Position numbers and translations under genes: made by a program. Shown in pieces: positions 34,679 to 46,074 of a stretch of DNA of 64,000 bases. The stretch is from Zygaena filipendulae (taxonomy: Eukaryota; Arthropoda; Insecta; Lepidoptera; Zygaenidae): NCBI GenBank assembly GCA_907165275.2, contig OU015649.1, forward strand, positions 2,386,001 to 2,450,000, in the 5' to 3' direction. Numbering within the stretch: position 1 is the first letter of the stretch; each line of letters begins with the position of its first letter. Under the pieces are notes generated by a model, which saw nothing but the letters and a program-made list of their open reading frames with translations, did no database searches and had not been told where the DNA came from.

Positions 34679-35496
34679 GTAGTTGTATAATATCACGCAA
34701 TTACAATCGTCATAAATCATAGTTATAAAGACATCATTCACATCAAACATACCAAACAAATCACCCGATTCCGTCACCTATCACGTAATTATATCGTACT
34801 TGACTTTGGACCTCGCGACATAAATAATATTCCAGTTTAATCTGAAGATGAAATCTCCCGTCAACTACAAACATCTGACTCAAAATTTTACTGCGAAATA
34901 ATTACGATGTGTTATTATCATCAGAGACATTCGCCCGTAATTCATGCTGTGCGGCCTTAACAAACGGTTACGCGGTCGTAACGACAAACGATTGTCTGCA
35001 AACTTTATTGGCCACATTCCAAATATTTGATGACATAAACCAATATTGGCGATTGATTATATCTGACGTGCCGTGACCTTGAACTGACGTTAAGGAGGCA
35101 ATGATGCAAATAGTCTGTCTAAAATTTACTTTGAGAAAAGTTTTTTTGGTTTCTTATCTTAATATCTCTTTAGCCTGTAACTATCTATATACATACTGGA
35201 TATAAGACTTCTTATCTCACCTCTATTTCCCAGGACACCCCAGCAATGCGAGCGATGTCTTGAGAATTGTCTTCTGACACTTCTACGTTTTATTCTGGGT
35301 CTTCGTTTCATGATTTTTCATATTCATATGAAAGACTTTAACGACATTATTTAGGTTCTTGCGCTTGGATAGGTCACAATATTCAAGAACTGAACTACAT
35401 CGTTTTTGAACAAAATGTAAGTTTCGTCTTAATAATATAATGAAAATTAATAATAGTACCTACTAAAAGTTTAATATAATACAAATAGTACTCAAT
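34679..35496. other. Repeat-free stretch, possibly unique sequence
   Basis: Moderate complexity, no ORF of note. Holds the FTZ-F1-type motif. Confidence 0.4.
35074..35082 (-). promoter_or_regulatory. Perfect FTZ-F1/NR5A-type motif (TCAAGGTCA on minus strand)
   Basis: tgaccttga is the reverse complement of the FTZ-F1 consensus (family knowledge). It lies in a stretch (34930-35100) free of recognised repeats. A single 9-bp match has little statistical weight. Confidence 0.3.
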
Positions 35497-35684
35497 ACTA
35501 ATTAATGTTAACAGTAAAAGTTTGGGTTGATGGATGGATGTTTGTTACTCAATCAAGCCAGAACAGTCGAACGGAATTGGATGGAATTTTGCATAGAGAT
35601 AAATTATAGTTTGGAAAAGGAAATAGGGAATTTTCATCCCGGACTTTTCGCGGGAACTCCGGAATCACCGCGAATAACAGCTAG
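35497..35684 (+). mobile_element. Helitron-type element, divergent
   Basis: gttactcaatcaagcc, tcgcgggaactccgga and aacagCTAG end. Left edge uncertain. Confidence 0.6.
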
Positions 35685-36093
35685 TGTTTCGTAATATCTA
35701 ATACTCAAATATCTAGACAACAAAGTTAATCCAACGTTTTTCACTATTACACGTCTAATTTTCAAGTTGGTTCCGTCTAATGAAGCACACCATATTGTTT
35801 AGTAGTCTACAGACAGTTACGACACAGTTCGAAGCGAAATGCGCACGTCGTCACATTTCCAACTGGGACGGTCAACTCGTGAGTTTATTTTAAATACCAA
35901 TCGTAAATATATCTATCTAGATACGCGTTGGTCGTAATCCATTTTACGTGTTTAAATCTCTGTTCACCGATGCGCTGCGACTGCCGTTGACGAATTTATA
36001 TGTATGTATTGTTTAGAAATATTTTGACGGTACTATAATGTTATTTGTACGGTACTATTTTGTCCATTTCCTAAATTTCACCAAAACATCAAT

Positions 36094-36196
36094 CCACTCA
36101 CACACACGTTCACGCGTATACTCAAACTCACACACGCACACACACCCTCACCCACACACGTCTTCATGTACACAACCCTCACTCACACTAACACAA
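36094..36196 (+). repeat. CA-rich low-complexity tract
   Basis: Imperfect CA/CACT/CCCA repeats (cacacacgttcacgcgtata, cacacgcacacacaccctca). A 64-codon ORF here is a by-product. Confidence 0.85.
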
Positions 36197-36229
36197 GGTT
36201 CTTTTCAAATCTTAACTTTTGACGAATTT

Positions 36230-36443
36230 TAACTTTTTAATTTTTTAACTATGCTCATGCTGAACAACATGTACTGTAACTGTGATTGCTGATAATATGC
36301 AGGAGGGGGCCTGGTGATCTGTATCACAGGAAATATTCCTACGACAGACACCAGTCTCCCACAATAAAGGTCGTACCCTTAAGTTTGTACCTACTTAGTA
36401 ATGACTGTGTTGTGTTGAGACTAATAAAGATATTATTATTATT
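36230..36443 (+). mobile_element. LINE 3' end with (ATT)n tail
   Basis: gtgttgtgttgagactaata, aagat, then ATT repeats. Upstream gcaggagggggcctggtgat is probably part of its 3' untranslated region. Left edge uncertain. Confidence 0.6.
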
Positions 36444-36544
36444 CTTTCAATATTGACTTCCACTCGTATTGCATTTAGCCTAGTATCCACTGACCGTAAA
36501 TGTGTTTTTATTAAACACATCGTACGGTCTGAAACTGCAGGTTA

Positions 36545-36742
36545 TCCTTACAATTATAAATGCGAATGAGTTTATTTATTTCTTTGTTGGTTAGGCTTTC
36601 ACACCTTAAGAGTTCAAGCTATCATCATGCATTTTTGTATAGACGTTGTCAGTGGTACGGAGAAGGACATAGGGGTACTTTCAACCCGGAATTTCCGCGG
36701 GAACTCCGAAATTACTGCGGGCAAACCGCGACAAACAGCTAC
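36545..36742 (+). mobile_element. Helitron-type element
   Basis: TCCTTACAATTATAAATGCG start, ggaatttccgcgggaactcc body. End is CTAC instead of CTAG. Confidence 0.65.
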
Positions 36743-37134
36743 TGTTTCTATATATACATAAAAATATCCAGTGCCTACCTACAGTACATGCAACATATAG
36801 TGTATGGTGAAAGAAAGAACATGGAGCTCACAGTTCACGCAAGAAAATGAAGAAAATAACTGAACGTAGGTAAATGGTGCTAAGATATACTCGAACTAGT
36901 TTAGTATATACAACTCCAAGTTTAAAGAAACAAGGTTGAGTTTTAATTGTGCATAATATACCGGACGTGAAATTAAAACTCGACCTTATGTCATTGAACT
37001 GTGTAGTTACTAGTTAGGTCTAGGGTAGTTAATATCAAGAGCGGTTGCCACGGTTCTCTCCGTACGTACACTGTTAGGTTACTACCTATATCGTTAACGA
37101 TATATAGCGATATATAACGATATATAATACATAT

Positions 37135-37218
37135 ATCGTTTAGTTGGTTTCCACGGTACGCCAATAAGCAAAAACTTTGTTTATGTTCAATAAAGTATAC
37201 AAACAAACAAACAAACAA
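37135..37218 (+). mobile_element. SINE/LINE-like 3' end with (AAAC)n tail
   Basis: gttggtttccacggtacgcc, then gttcaataaagtatac and AAAC repeats (37197-37216). Confidence 0.5.
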
Positions 37219-37354
37219 AAACATGTTATCCCACAAAAAATAATCAATTAAGTCAGTGAAACTGAACGCTTGTTGTACCAATAATGCGTAAAAAATGTTG
37301 GCATAAAATAGCGCTGAAATTTCTTCAGTATGGGTTAACACACTATTGCTTATC
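37219..37354 (+). mobile_element. GATAAGCAATA MITE, deleted copy at LINE edge
   Basis: Starts AACATGTTATCCCACA and ends GGGTTAACACACTATTGCTTATC, as in 41666-41887. It directly abuts the (GATTT)n tail of the LINE at 37355. Confidence 0.65.
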
Positions 37355-38040
37355 AAATCAAATCAAATCAAATCAAATCAAATATACTTTATTGCACACA
37401 CAGTAGAAGACACAAAATTTACAAAACACAGAAACATATGGATACGTACAACGAGGCGACCTATATTGCTGAAAGCAATTTTTCATAGGCAGCCTCCTCT
37501 GGTAGAGAGAGATGTAAAAAGAAAGGTAGATAGTGCGGCATTAATATCTGCATAATAAATTTCAATAATAACAAAATATATAAATACTGATATATAGATA
37601 CGAGAAATAATAGAAACTACGTAAACTTACAACATACAGATACTTATACGTAAAATAATTGTATACTAAATCAATAAACAATACATAATTCTACTATAAT
37701 AGAATACGAATTTTATGTGCTAACTAGAAGTCAGATAGTGTTCCTTCAATAGCTCCCTGAATATTTCCAGCGAACGAGCAGCCCTGATAGGCACAGGTAG
37801 GGAATTCCAAAGCCGTGCGGCTCGAACAGTGAAGGAAAAGTCATAGAATTTAGAGGAATGGATAGGTAAGGAAAGACATAAGTTATCGGATGAACGAAGG
37901 GAGAGGCTATGGGAGGAAGAGAGGAATTGGAAACGTTCTTTGAGGTAGAAAGGAGTTTTAGGGATAAATAACACAGAGTACAAGAGAGAAAGGATAAAGG
38001 ATATGTAAAGGAAAGGATATGCTTATCCATATCTACCTTA
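37355..38040 (-). mobile_element. 5'-truncated non-LTR retrotransposon (CR1/jockey-type LINE) with coding remnant
   Basis: The minus strand carries an 87-codon open stretch (37983 to 37720) whose end reads like the C-terminus of LINE ORF2 proteins: SFTVRAARLWNSLPVPIR, then a short LKEHYL ending. After the stop come about 330 bases of 3' untranslated sequence, AATAAAG and a (GATTT)n tail (about 37355-37383). The element is truncated near 38040 and cannot move by itself. Confidence 0.8.
37720..37983 (-). pseudogene. LINE ORF2 C-terminal fragment (87 codons)
   Basis: The RAARLWNSLP motif followed by RSLEIFRELLKEHY is typical of the end of jockey/CR1-type reverse transcriptase ORFs (family knowledge). 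The catalytic parts are missing because of 5' truncation. Confidence 0.75.
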
Positions 38041-38544
38041 CTATGGGATCAGCCTTCTTAGCCAGTTGACAATCTATGATCGTTAATGCTACAGAAAATT
38101 AACCTATCGTCATGTCACGTGGTCACGAAAAATTTATCTTTGAATTAGAGGATTTTACGTCATCTTTCTTGCTTTTACATGACCACGTTCGTTTTCTACA
38201 GCGTTAACGACTTTAATATATTATCAAATTGGCTAAGGGAGCTGGTAGATTTGTGTTATGAAATGCTATTATGTTTATAATCCGCATTCCGCGTGAACAC
38301 GTGCGCAGGGCGGGAACAGCTGACTCCAATAACTCGGTGCGTCGCACGAGCATTGCAGAGAAGCCGAGCCGCAATCCAGCGACGCTGCTAATTAATCGTT
38401 GCACATTTCTGACGTCGTCTCCTAGACTACAGTTGTGCGGCGCGACGTGCCTCGCTAGACAGTGCTTGTTATTTCATCGGCTGGTTGTACGCGGACACTG
38501 TTCTTCTTCTTTCCTTCTGATGGACTTTCGCATAATATAATGCA
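38041..38544. other. GC- and CpG-richer unique-looking segment
   Basis: About 38280-38510 is rich in CpG (gtgcgtcgcacgagcattgc, gtgcggcgcgacgtgcctcg), unlike its surroundings, and matches no repeat seen here. Overlapping ORFs on both strands are unrecognised. Confidence 0.35.
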
Positions 38545-38733
38545 CTAGCTGTCCACCGCGGTTATTTTTTAGTTCCCGCGGGAATTTCAGGATAAAAAGC
38601 ACCCCATTTCCTTCTCTGTGCCCCTGACAACGTGTATACAAAATTTCGTGATGATCAGTTGAAAGCGTAACGAACAAACAAAAAAATAAACAAACAAACC
38701 AACTCACTTTCGCATTTATAATATTAGTAAGGA
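38545..38733 (-). mobile_element. Helitron-type element
   Basis: CTAGCTGTCCACCGCGG ... tataatattagtaagga, followed by T. Confidence 0.72.
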
Positions 38734-38879
38734 TTCAGTTAGTTTCAAGTAAAATAATTTTCTTTGGTATAATTACATAATAAGCATTTGTTCAGTATGA
38801 AATTGTCAACTATGGTGCCATAGTTCGAAAAATCTATCTCGAAGCTTTTGGAGGACACCGAAGAAATCAGCTCAAAACG

Positions 38880-39070
38880 TCGTTACTAATATTATAAATG
38901 CAAAAGTGAGTTTGTATGTTTGTTACGCTTTCACACTTTAACGGCTCTACTAATCATCATGAAATTTTGCATGCACTGTTGTCAGGGGGGAGAAGGACTT
39001 AGGGTACTTTTTTATCCCGAAAATCCGAAAATCCCACGGGAACTCCGAAATTACCGCGGGGAAAAGCTAA
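38880..39070 (+). mobile_element. Helitron-type element
   Basis: TCGTTACTAATATTATAAAT start, ctccgaaattaccgcgggg, CTAA end. Confidence 0.7.
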
Positions 39071-39539
39071 TATAATAATATCTCCTTGATTATGCGAGTA
39101 TACAAAAATGCATCTGTGATAACTGATACATACAGTAGCATAAAACAATTTTTTTTTATCTAAGTACAAACTATATTTACAACCCTTTCAGCGTCGGGTG
39201 TAGGTACTTTTATGGTAACCGGGTTGAGTAGGGCTCTGATTCACTATGGCCGTAACACGCCGCGTTACGATACCGGGTCACATATATGTATAGATGGGCT
39301 ATCAACCCGGTGCTTGGGTTTAAACTCCATTTAAACTCCGATTTAAACTCCTTCCTCCACGTGCCCAAAGAAGTTTCATTCCAAAAGCACAAAGACATAG
39401 TGTCGTAAGGCATACAAAATACTATTTTTTAATACAGTTGCTCGATTTCGTAGTTTAGCGAGCGGTAAGTTGACAAACTTCACGAAGCTTCAACTATTTT
39501 TATTTCACGACACTGATACATGCACCTGTTTTATTATTT

Positions 39540-39718
39540 GTTAAGTGGTCAGTGAACCCGACTGGTGCGGTATCGCGGGTCCGATTCCAGCATCAGGATA
39601 AACATTTATTTCATGAACATAAATACATAATTACAACAAAAAATATCTGGTATCCTGGTACACAGCATGAACAGATGGCGTTGTGTGATAATGTCCAAGC
39701 ATTATTTTATTATTATTA
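39540..39718 (+). mobile_element. tRNA-derived SINE, plus strand
   Basis: Head gtggtcagtgaacccgactgg, B-box GGTCCGATTCC (39578-39588), body with aatatctggtatcctggtac, and TTA-rich tail near 39705. Confidence 0.65.
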
Positions 39719-40600
39719 CGGTTCATGAAATTGCGCATCGTTTTCATGTAAGTAGGTACTCACAATACACGATTCTATTTATTTACGATGTGACTAGAGA
39801 TTTTCCCATCCATGTTCCCATTAGTACTGTCGAGAGTAGACACTAATAGCCCACCTAATAGTTAACGTACGTAGTTATATTCCCAAATAACCTTGGATAA
39901 TTATTTTAGTGTGAAAAAAAAAATTAAATAACTTCGTGAAACAAATTGGTTCCAAAAAAAAAAATACTACAGAAAGAAAAAAATTAGTAAATTGGAAAAC
40001 ATAATGTATGCCAGATCACGACTTACGAAAATTGCTTCAGTATTAGACAAAAGAAATTTACAAATTCAGTGAAAAAAAATTATGCGGAAGAAATCTTGCA
40101 GATAGATATCTTTCTTATGTTCTCATCGGCCGGCGCTATAATTAAAACTATGCCTAGTAGTAATGAATAAAAATGAACATCTAAAAAAACAGCTGAAAAC
40201 GATAAATCTTGTCCACAACAAAGACAAAACACAGTGGTGAGTAACAAAAAAAAAAAAGAAAAAAAAAGCCCTCTTAATTACCCTTCACCTCTCATGCAGC
40301 TGAATGTAACCGCGTTTATCCCATCGACGATAAAAACGTCGTAAATTAAATTCGCTTTGAAATTGTTGTGTAAAGCGTCGGAGTGAACCAGACCCGGTCG
40401 GTGATACGCTTGACCGAACAAAAGAACTATCGAATATCATAAAACAATAATATTAACCAGATGGAAATATAGACTGTACTAAATCATAAAATCAAAAGAA
40501 AACTTGTAAAACTCATAAATGATGTTTTTATTGAACATTATATATCAGCTACATAACGTGTTCACTAGCACATGCCTTAATCATACGTGTGATAATATTA
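39719..40600. other. AT-rich, A-rich runs, nothing recognised
   Basis: Several poly-A runs (39910-39970, 40240-40270). No feature. Confidence 0.4.
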
Positions 40601-40690
40601 TCTATACTAATATTATAAAGAAGTAAAGTTTGTACATTGTTAGTTTGTGAGTTTGTGACGTTGTAGGGGGTGATCTCGTAGTTCGTTTTG
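40601..40690 (+). mobile_element. Helitron-type 5' fragment
   Basis: TCTATACTAATATTATAAAG then aagtaaagtttg and gtgacgttgtagggggt, as in 16089-16297. No 3' end is found. Confidence 0.6.
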
Positions 40691-40912
40691 TGCACTTGTT
40701 GTAAAATCTACTATTATTCAAGTTCGGCCCATAATGTGGTCAACGTCGTCAATAAAATTACAGATAATATTATGACAGCACAAATAAAATATCCACCCTT
40801 CACAGCTGCCTCTTATAGCGCTATGGCTGAGGATAAGAAGCTGGGCAACAAACTCTCCAGTAGCACGCTGTCAGTTTTTAAGATATAATATATAATATTA
40901 GTGGTAATTTAA

Positions 40913-41240
40913 TGGGCATGTTGACTAATTTTTATTTTTTAGTCCGTCTTGTAGATAATTAAAAAATATTGGACACGTATTTTTACTATTTTTACGAAAT
41001 CAAAAAATAACGGCGATATATTGTGTTGAAATTTCGCGTGACGTCACTATTCTGACAGTTTGTATGGCGGTTTTAGCGGTTAGTGACGTCACGACCCCCT
41101 CACCCTAAACTTTAATGCGCTTTATCTCTGTATATTTTAATTTATTTAAAAAAGCAAAAAAATACGTGTCTATTGTTTTTTTATTTTCTATCTGAAGGAC
41201 TAATTAGAATTTTGATTTTCAATAGTAGTCAACATCCCTA
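40913..41240 (+). mobile_element. CRE-carrying MITE, copy 4
   Basis: The best-matched ends: GGGCATGTTGACTA at left, and TAGTCAACATCCC at right, which is its near inverse complement. TGACGTCA at 41039-41046 and 41084-41091. Confidence 0.8.
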
Positions 41241-41309
41241 TTTGCGAAAAATTATGTGAGAACAATGACCCGCAACCAGCAATACATTATGTAGACACAA
41301 CCTATACCA

Positions 41310-41530
41310 CTATCACCTCTAGGCTCGCCACTACGTTGCGGCGCGGTGTGGGGCGGCACGATACTGGGCGGGGGCCTCGCTTATACGTAGCTTGGGTATC
41401 AGTATTCTCAGCCTTAATGCTGAGGGAGTGTCTATGCGATTTATGACTTCACACACGCTTTCCTATCGGTTTTATTGCGTGTGCAGGATCACGATGTTTC
41501 CCTTCATCGTAAACCCGTGGTAATCGATTT
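41310..41530 (+). repeat. GC-rich block with a dispersed-repeat end
   Basis: ttgcggcgcggtgtggggcgg at the start and tgcgtgtgcaggatcacgat, gtttcccttcatcgtaaa at the end; the latter is a motif I associate with lepidopteran retroposons. Precise family unknown. Confidence 0.4.
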
Positions 41531-41665
41531 GTTTCGTAGCATAATTATGAAGAGATACGACCTTTATTACTATAATGTTTAAAATTATTAAAACTTGAAC
41601 ATTATTTCACTATACTGATCGTGTCAGACAAGAGTCAATATTGAGTCAAGACGTAATTTGACGCA

Positions 41666-41887
41666 GATAAGCAATAACATGTTAACCCACAAAACAAAGT
41701 TAGTGATTCAGAACGATTTATTTAGAGTTAAAGAACGTTTTTTAATTATGAGTTTACCTTATTACATTGTTTAAATATGTAACTAAATATTGAACATAAA
41801 AATGTTGAAAAAAAAATGGCGCTATAATTTTAAAACTTTAATTTACCCAAAATTTCTCCAGTGTGGGTTAACACACTATTGCTTATC
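41666..41887 (+). mobile_element. MITE with GATAAGCAATA termini, full copy
   Basis: GATAAGCAATAACATGTTAACCCACA at the left end is near-complementary to TGTGGGTTAACACACTATTGCTTATC at the right. The body (gtttaccttattacattg..., atggcgctataattttaaaa) recurs at 15336-15459 and 37219-37354. Confidence 0.75.
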
Positions 41888-42280
41888 TATGTCCAATTAT
41901 ACTGTGATCAATGATATTTTAAGTATTAAAGGAGGACTGTGATTGTACAATAATAAGTCTGTGATAAAACTTAATTGACAAACGAGTGTCTATTAGCTAT
42001 GTAACAACTTATCTCTAGTCTTGGAGAGGTTCAAACTTGTAGCGCTTCGAATTGATTCATTCATTTTTCGGCAAGTGATTCCATCCGGACTCCGTTTGCA
42101 AAAGCCGCGGGCGCATGTGCTACGTTCATCCGGAATGAACCCCACATTTCTCGATATGTCACAAGCAAGTTACTATAATACTAGATAACTACTACTACTA
42201 CTTACTAAAGTAAGTCACATTCGAATTTGTAATATTGATATTAGTTAGGATTTCATCAAGCGGCGGGATTATATTAGGTA

Positions 42281-42505
42281 CTAGCTGTGCCCCGCGGTTT
42301 CACCCGCGGTAATTTCGAAGTTCCCGCGGGAATTCCGGCATAAAAAGTACCCTATGTCCTTCTCTGTACCCTTGACAACGTGCATGCCAAATTTCATACA
42401 AATCCGTTCAGCCGTTTTCGCGTGATTGAGAAACAAACATCCAAACATCCAAACATCTAAACATTAAAACATCAAACATCCACACTTTCACATTTATACA
42501 TATAA
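42281..42505 (-). mobile_element. Helitron-type element at the edge of the compound array
   Basis: CTAGCTGTGCCCCGCGG ... with short tandem repeats of aaacatcc / aaacatct near 42436-42480 before joining the next unit without a canonical end. Confidence 0.72.
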
Positions 42506-43615
42506 CTAGATTCGCCCTGTGCGCGAGCTGCGAGCAGCTCGCGAGGCTTGGTCGCCCTGTACCCGGTTGCGCCCCCCATTGACCTCTATTTGTTCGAGCA
42601 CCCCCCACCTGACTCTTTTAGTTTCGGAGATAATCGAGTTTGAATTTTGTTCGGCGGCCATGATTTTTTCCGCCATTTTAAAAAAAAAGTTTCACTATTG
42701 AAATTTGCCCAAGGTGTGGATCAAACTTTGTAAGTAACAGTTTTACTTTTGATGGATAGTTTCGGCGGGCAGTCAACTCACTACCTGATGAGGAGCAGGA
42801 ATCGAAGATGTCAAGGTTTTCCCACAATCACAGAAACCTCCTTTCCACATCTTAAATACATTATATCGACCTAGAGATGCTCCTTCTGGGAGAACAATTA
42901 TGCTTAACTTTTTTTCGCCAGCCATTTCGAATCCGTCCGCCATCTTGGAATTATTTATATCCCGATAGAAGAAGATAGTGCACCACCAACTGTACAAATT
43001 TTTTTTCAATACCCACGGCCGATAGTTTCCGAGCCAGGGCCGAAACAATTTCCCCATACAAACAACTAATGTTCGGCGGCCATCTTGAAAAATGACGCAA
43101 TCGAAAAACTGATTCGATATTCGGCATCAGCGACCCCAAAAACCCCCGGACGCCGAACCTCACCCGAATCGGATCAACTTTTTTTTCGGCCGCCATTTTG
43201 AATCCGCCATTTTGGATTTTTACCACGCCAGGCGGTTGCCCCCCATCGACCTCTATGACATTTGTTTGAGCACCCCCCATCAGACTCCTATAGTTTCGGA
43301 GATAATCGAGTTTGAATTTTGTTCGGCGGCCATGTTTTTTTCCGCCATTTTGAAAAAAAAGTTACACTATTGAAATTTGCCCAAGGTGTGGATGAAATTT
43401 AGTTAGAAACGTTTTCACTTTCGATGGATAGTTTCGGCGGGCAGTCGACTCGCTACCTGATGAGAAGCAGGAATCGAAGATGTCGAGGTTTTCCCATAAT
43501 CACCGAAACGTCCCCTCTACATGTTCCATACATTGTATCAACCTAGAGATGCTCCTTCTGGGAGAACAATTATGTCAATGAGTGAGTGGCAATCCAGCTT
43601 TATATATTATAATAA
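42506..43615 (-). mobile_element. Compound Helitron-type unit 1 (about 1.1 kb)
   Basis: Begins (inverted 3' end) CTAGATTCGCCCTGTG followed by hairpin GCGAGCTGCGAGCAGCTCGC, a different stem from the main family. It contains two diverged copies of a block of about 330 bp (about 42560-42905 and 43235-43580; shared: gataatcgagtttgaatttt, gatggatagtttcggcggg, gagatgctccttctgggaga). It has 9 GCCAT-type motifs. The 94- and 109-codon ORFs within lie in the repeat and look non-genic. Confidence 0.65.
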
Positions 43616-44709
43616 CTAGATTCGCCCTGTGCGCGAGCTGCGAGCAGCTCGCGTTTCCGAGCCAGGGCCGAAACAATTTCCCCATACAAACAACTAATGT
43701 TCGGCGGCCATCTTGAAAAATGACGCAATCGAAAAACTGATTCGATATTCGGCATCAGCCATTTTGAAAAAAAAGTTTCACTATTGAAATTTGCCCAAGG
43801 TGTGGATCAAACTTTGTAAGTAACAGTTTTACTTTTGATGGATAGTTTCGGCGGGCAGTCAACTCACTACCTGATGAGGAGCAGGAATCGAAGATGTCAA
43901 GGTTTTCCCACAATCACAGAAACCTCCTTTCCACATCTTAAATACATTATATCGACCTAGAGATGCTCCTTCTGGGAGAACAATTATGCTTAACTTTTTT
44001 TCGCCAGCCATTTCGAATCCGTCCGCCATCTTGGAATTATTTATATCCCGATAGAAGAAGATAGTGCACCACCAACTGTACAAATTTTTTTTCAATACCC
44101 ACGGCCGATAGTTTCCGAGCCAGGGCCGAAACAATTTCCCCATACAAACAACTAATGTTCGGCGGCCATCTTGAAAAATGATGCAATCGAAAAACTGATT
44201 CGATATTCGGCATCAGCGACCCCAAAAACCCCCGGACGCCGAACCTCACCCGGATCGGATCAACTTTTTTTTCGGCCGCCATTTTGAATCCGCCATTTTG
44301 GATTTTTACCACGCCAGGCGGTTGCCCCCCATCAACCTCTATGACATTTGTTTGAGCACCCCCCATCAGACTCCTATAGTTTCGGAGATAATCGAGTTTG
44401 AATTTTGTTCGGCGGCCATGTTTTTTTCCGCCATTTTGAAAAAAAAGTTACACTATTGAAATTTGCCCAAGGTGTGGATGAAATTTAGTTAGAAAAGTTT
44501 TCACTTTCGATGGATAGTTTCGGCGGGCAGTCGACTCGCTACCTGATGAGAAGCAGGAATCGAAGATGTCGAGGTTTTCCCATAATCACCGAAACGTCCC
44601 CTCTACATGTTCCATACATTGTATCAACCTAGAGATGCTCCTTCTGGGAGAACAATTATGTCAATGAGTGAGTGGCAATCCAGCTTTATATATTATAATA
44701 TTAGTAGGA
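43616..44709 (-). mobile_element. Compound Helitron-type unit 2, near-identical to unit 1
   Basis: Same CTAGATTCGCC hairpin start. It jumps within 40 bases to sequence found at about 43027 of unit 1, then rejoins, and from about 43760 matches unit 1 at an offset of 1086 bases with very few differences. It ends tataatattagtagga, followed by T, the canonical inverted TC end. Confidence 0.68.
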
Positions 44710-44825
44710 TTAAAGTTTTATATTTGCGAGCACTCCTATAATTATATAATTCCTAATTAGTTATCTAGGCTGCTAGTATTCCGACGTTCGGATTGTATTT
44801 TGATTTTGTTGTCGTTTCTTTTTTA

Positions 44826-44885
44826 TGCTTAAAACAGTTGTGCCGCGCGGTTTCAACCGCGATAATTTCAGATTTCGCTTACAAT
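44826..44885 (-). mobile_element. Helitron-type 3' fragment
   Basis: cagttgtgccgcgcggtttcaaccgcgataatttc only. Confidence 0.5.
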
Positions 44886-45769
44886 AAAATAAAAACGAAA
44901 TAAAAAATTTAAAATGAAAAAAAAAAGAATTAAGCAAAAAAAGAAAAAAAAATCTCATGCATGCCAAAAGGGTTCTTTCAGCATGTGTTGCCTGTTACAA
45001 TTAACAGACAACGCTGGTTTTCAAAGAACCCCTTTAACACAAGGCTACATTAAAAGTATTAGCGGGCGCACGCTCCTCGCCGGTGCAACTAATAATAGTA
45101 TTTACCCAAATATCTAAAAAAAAAACTTTACAAAAAATGCCAAATTTGCCAAGAAATAATATTGCCTAAAAGAAAGGATAAAGGAAAGAAACTTTATTAT
45201 TGTGTTCTTTAGGTATATATAGCATTCATTACAACACTAAATATACAGCTATAATTACACTAAGCTAACTCAAATGAACTAACTCCTTTTCAGTCTTTAA
45301 TAATACCAACACTTCTTTATCATACCGGTATTTGTCTCAATAAACGGATTGCTTACAGCGAGAAAACAGGAGCTTACCTGAAACAAACAAAATAATGTAA
45401 TAACAATAATAATTTATTTATTCATTGGACCAACTTAGATTATTTTGTTAGTAACATGATTGCTTAATCTATTGTTGGTAAATTAAATGCAAACAAATGT
45501 TTCGTTTTTTGAAGTAAAACTTCAGAAGGTGCGACTTAAAACGCTTCGGTTAAATTAGATGTGAGGGAAACGTGCCATTTTCAGCTTACGTCTTTAATTA
45601 ATGATTTATTCATTTTTAATCGTCACAACCGGTAAAAAGTCGAAAAAGTTTTACGTCGACCAATCTAAAAGTACCTATGCGCACTCGTTTTACTTTTTTT
45701 TATCCATGCAATCTCAAGTTTGTCGCTAAAGTAAGAAATATATTCAAGATTTCCGACACCAAAATCTAA

Positions 45770-46074
45770 TCTATATAATAAAAATAAATCGCCAAATGTG
45801 TTGCTAAGCGTATAACTTCCAAACGACTGAACCAAATTGGATAATTGTTTTTTTTTTGTGTTCGTTGTTGTCAGGAAAAGGTTTATATAAAATAAGTTTG
45901 GAGTTCCTGCGGGAATTCCGAAACTCACGCGGGTGAATCTCCGAAACGGTTGGATCGATATTGACGGGACTTTCACTCCTAATTAGCTGATTTTATAAGG
46001 AATACATTAGGTTAGTTTGGAGTCCCAGCGAGAATTCCGCAACTCACGCGTGTGAAACCGCGGGGCCCAGCTAG
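45770..46074 (+). mobile_element. Helitron-type element, full copy of the long '+' subfamily
   Basis: TCTATATAATAAAAATAAAT start, two hairpin-like blocks (actcacgcgggtgaatctcc; actcacgcgtgtgaaaccgcgggg), CTAG end, T flank. Confidence 0.72.

Noticed and set aside
36094..36196. CRISPR-like or satellite array
   Set aside because: Only low-complexity CA repeats without spacer structure.
36991..37356. 121-codon minus-strand ORF
   Set aside because: It crosses a SINE/LINE tail and a MITE. Chance reading.
39540..39600. tRNA gene
   Set aside because: Same reason: B-box only with a SINE body downstream.
42773..43280. 94- and 109-codon minus-strand ORFs repeated at 43859-44366
   Set aside because: They lie inside the duplicated Helitron-type unit, overlap each other in different frames, have no recognised domain, and duplicate only because the DNA did.
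42281..44709. Satellite DNA
   Set aside because: Only two units with transposon-like termini and an internal rearrangement, so a tandem transposon fits better.
45665..45976. 103-codon minus-strand ORF
   Set aside because: Mostly translation of a Helitron-type element in antisense.
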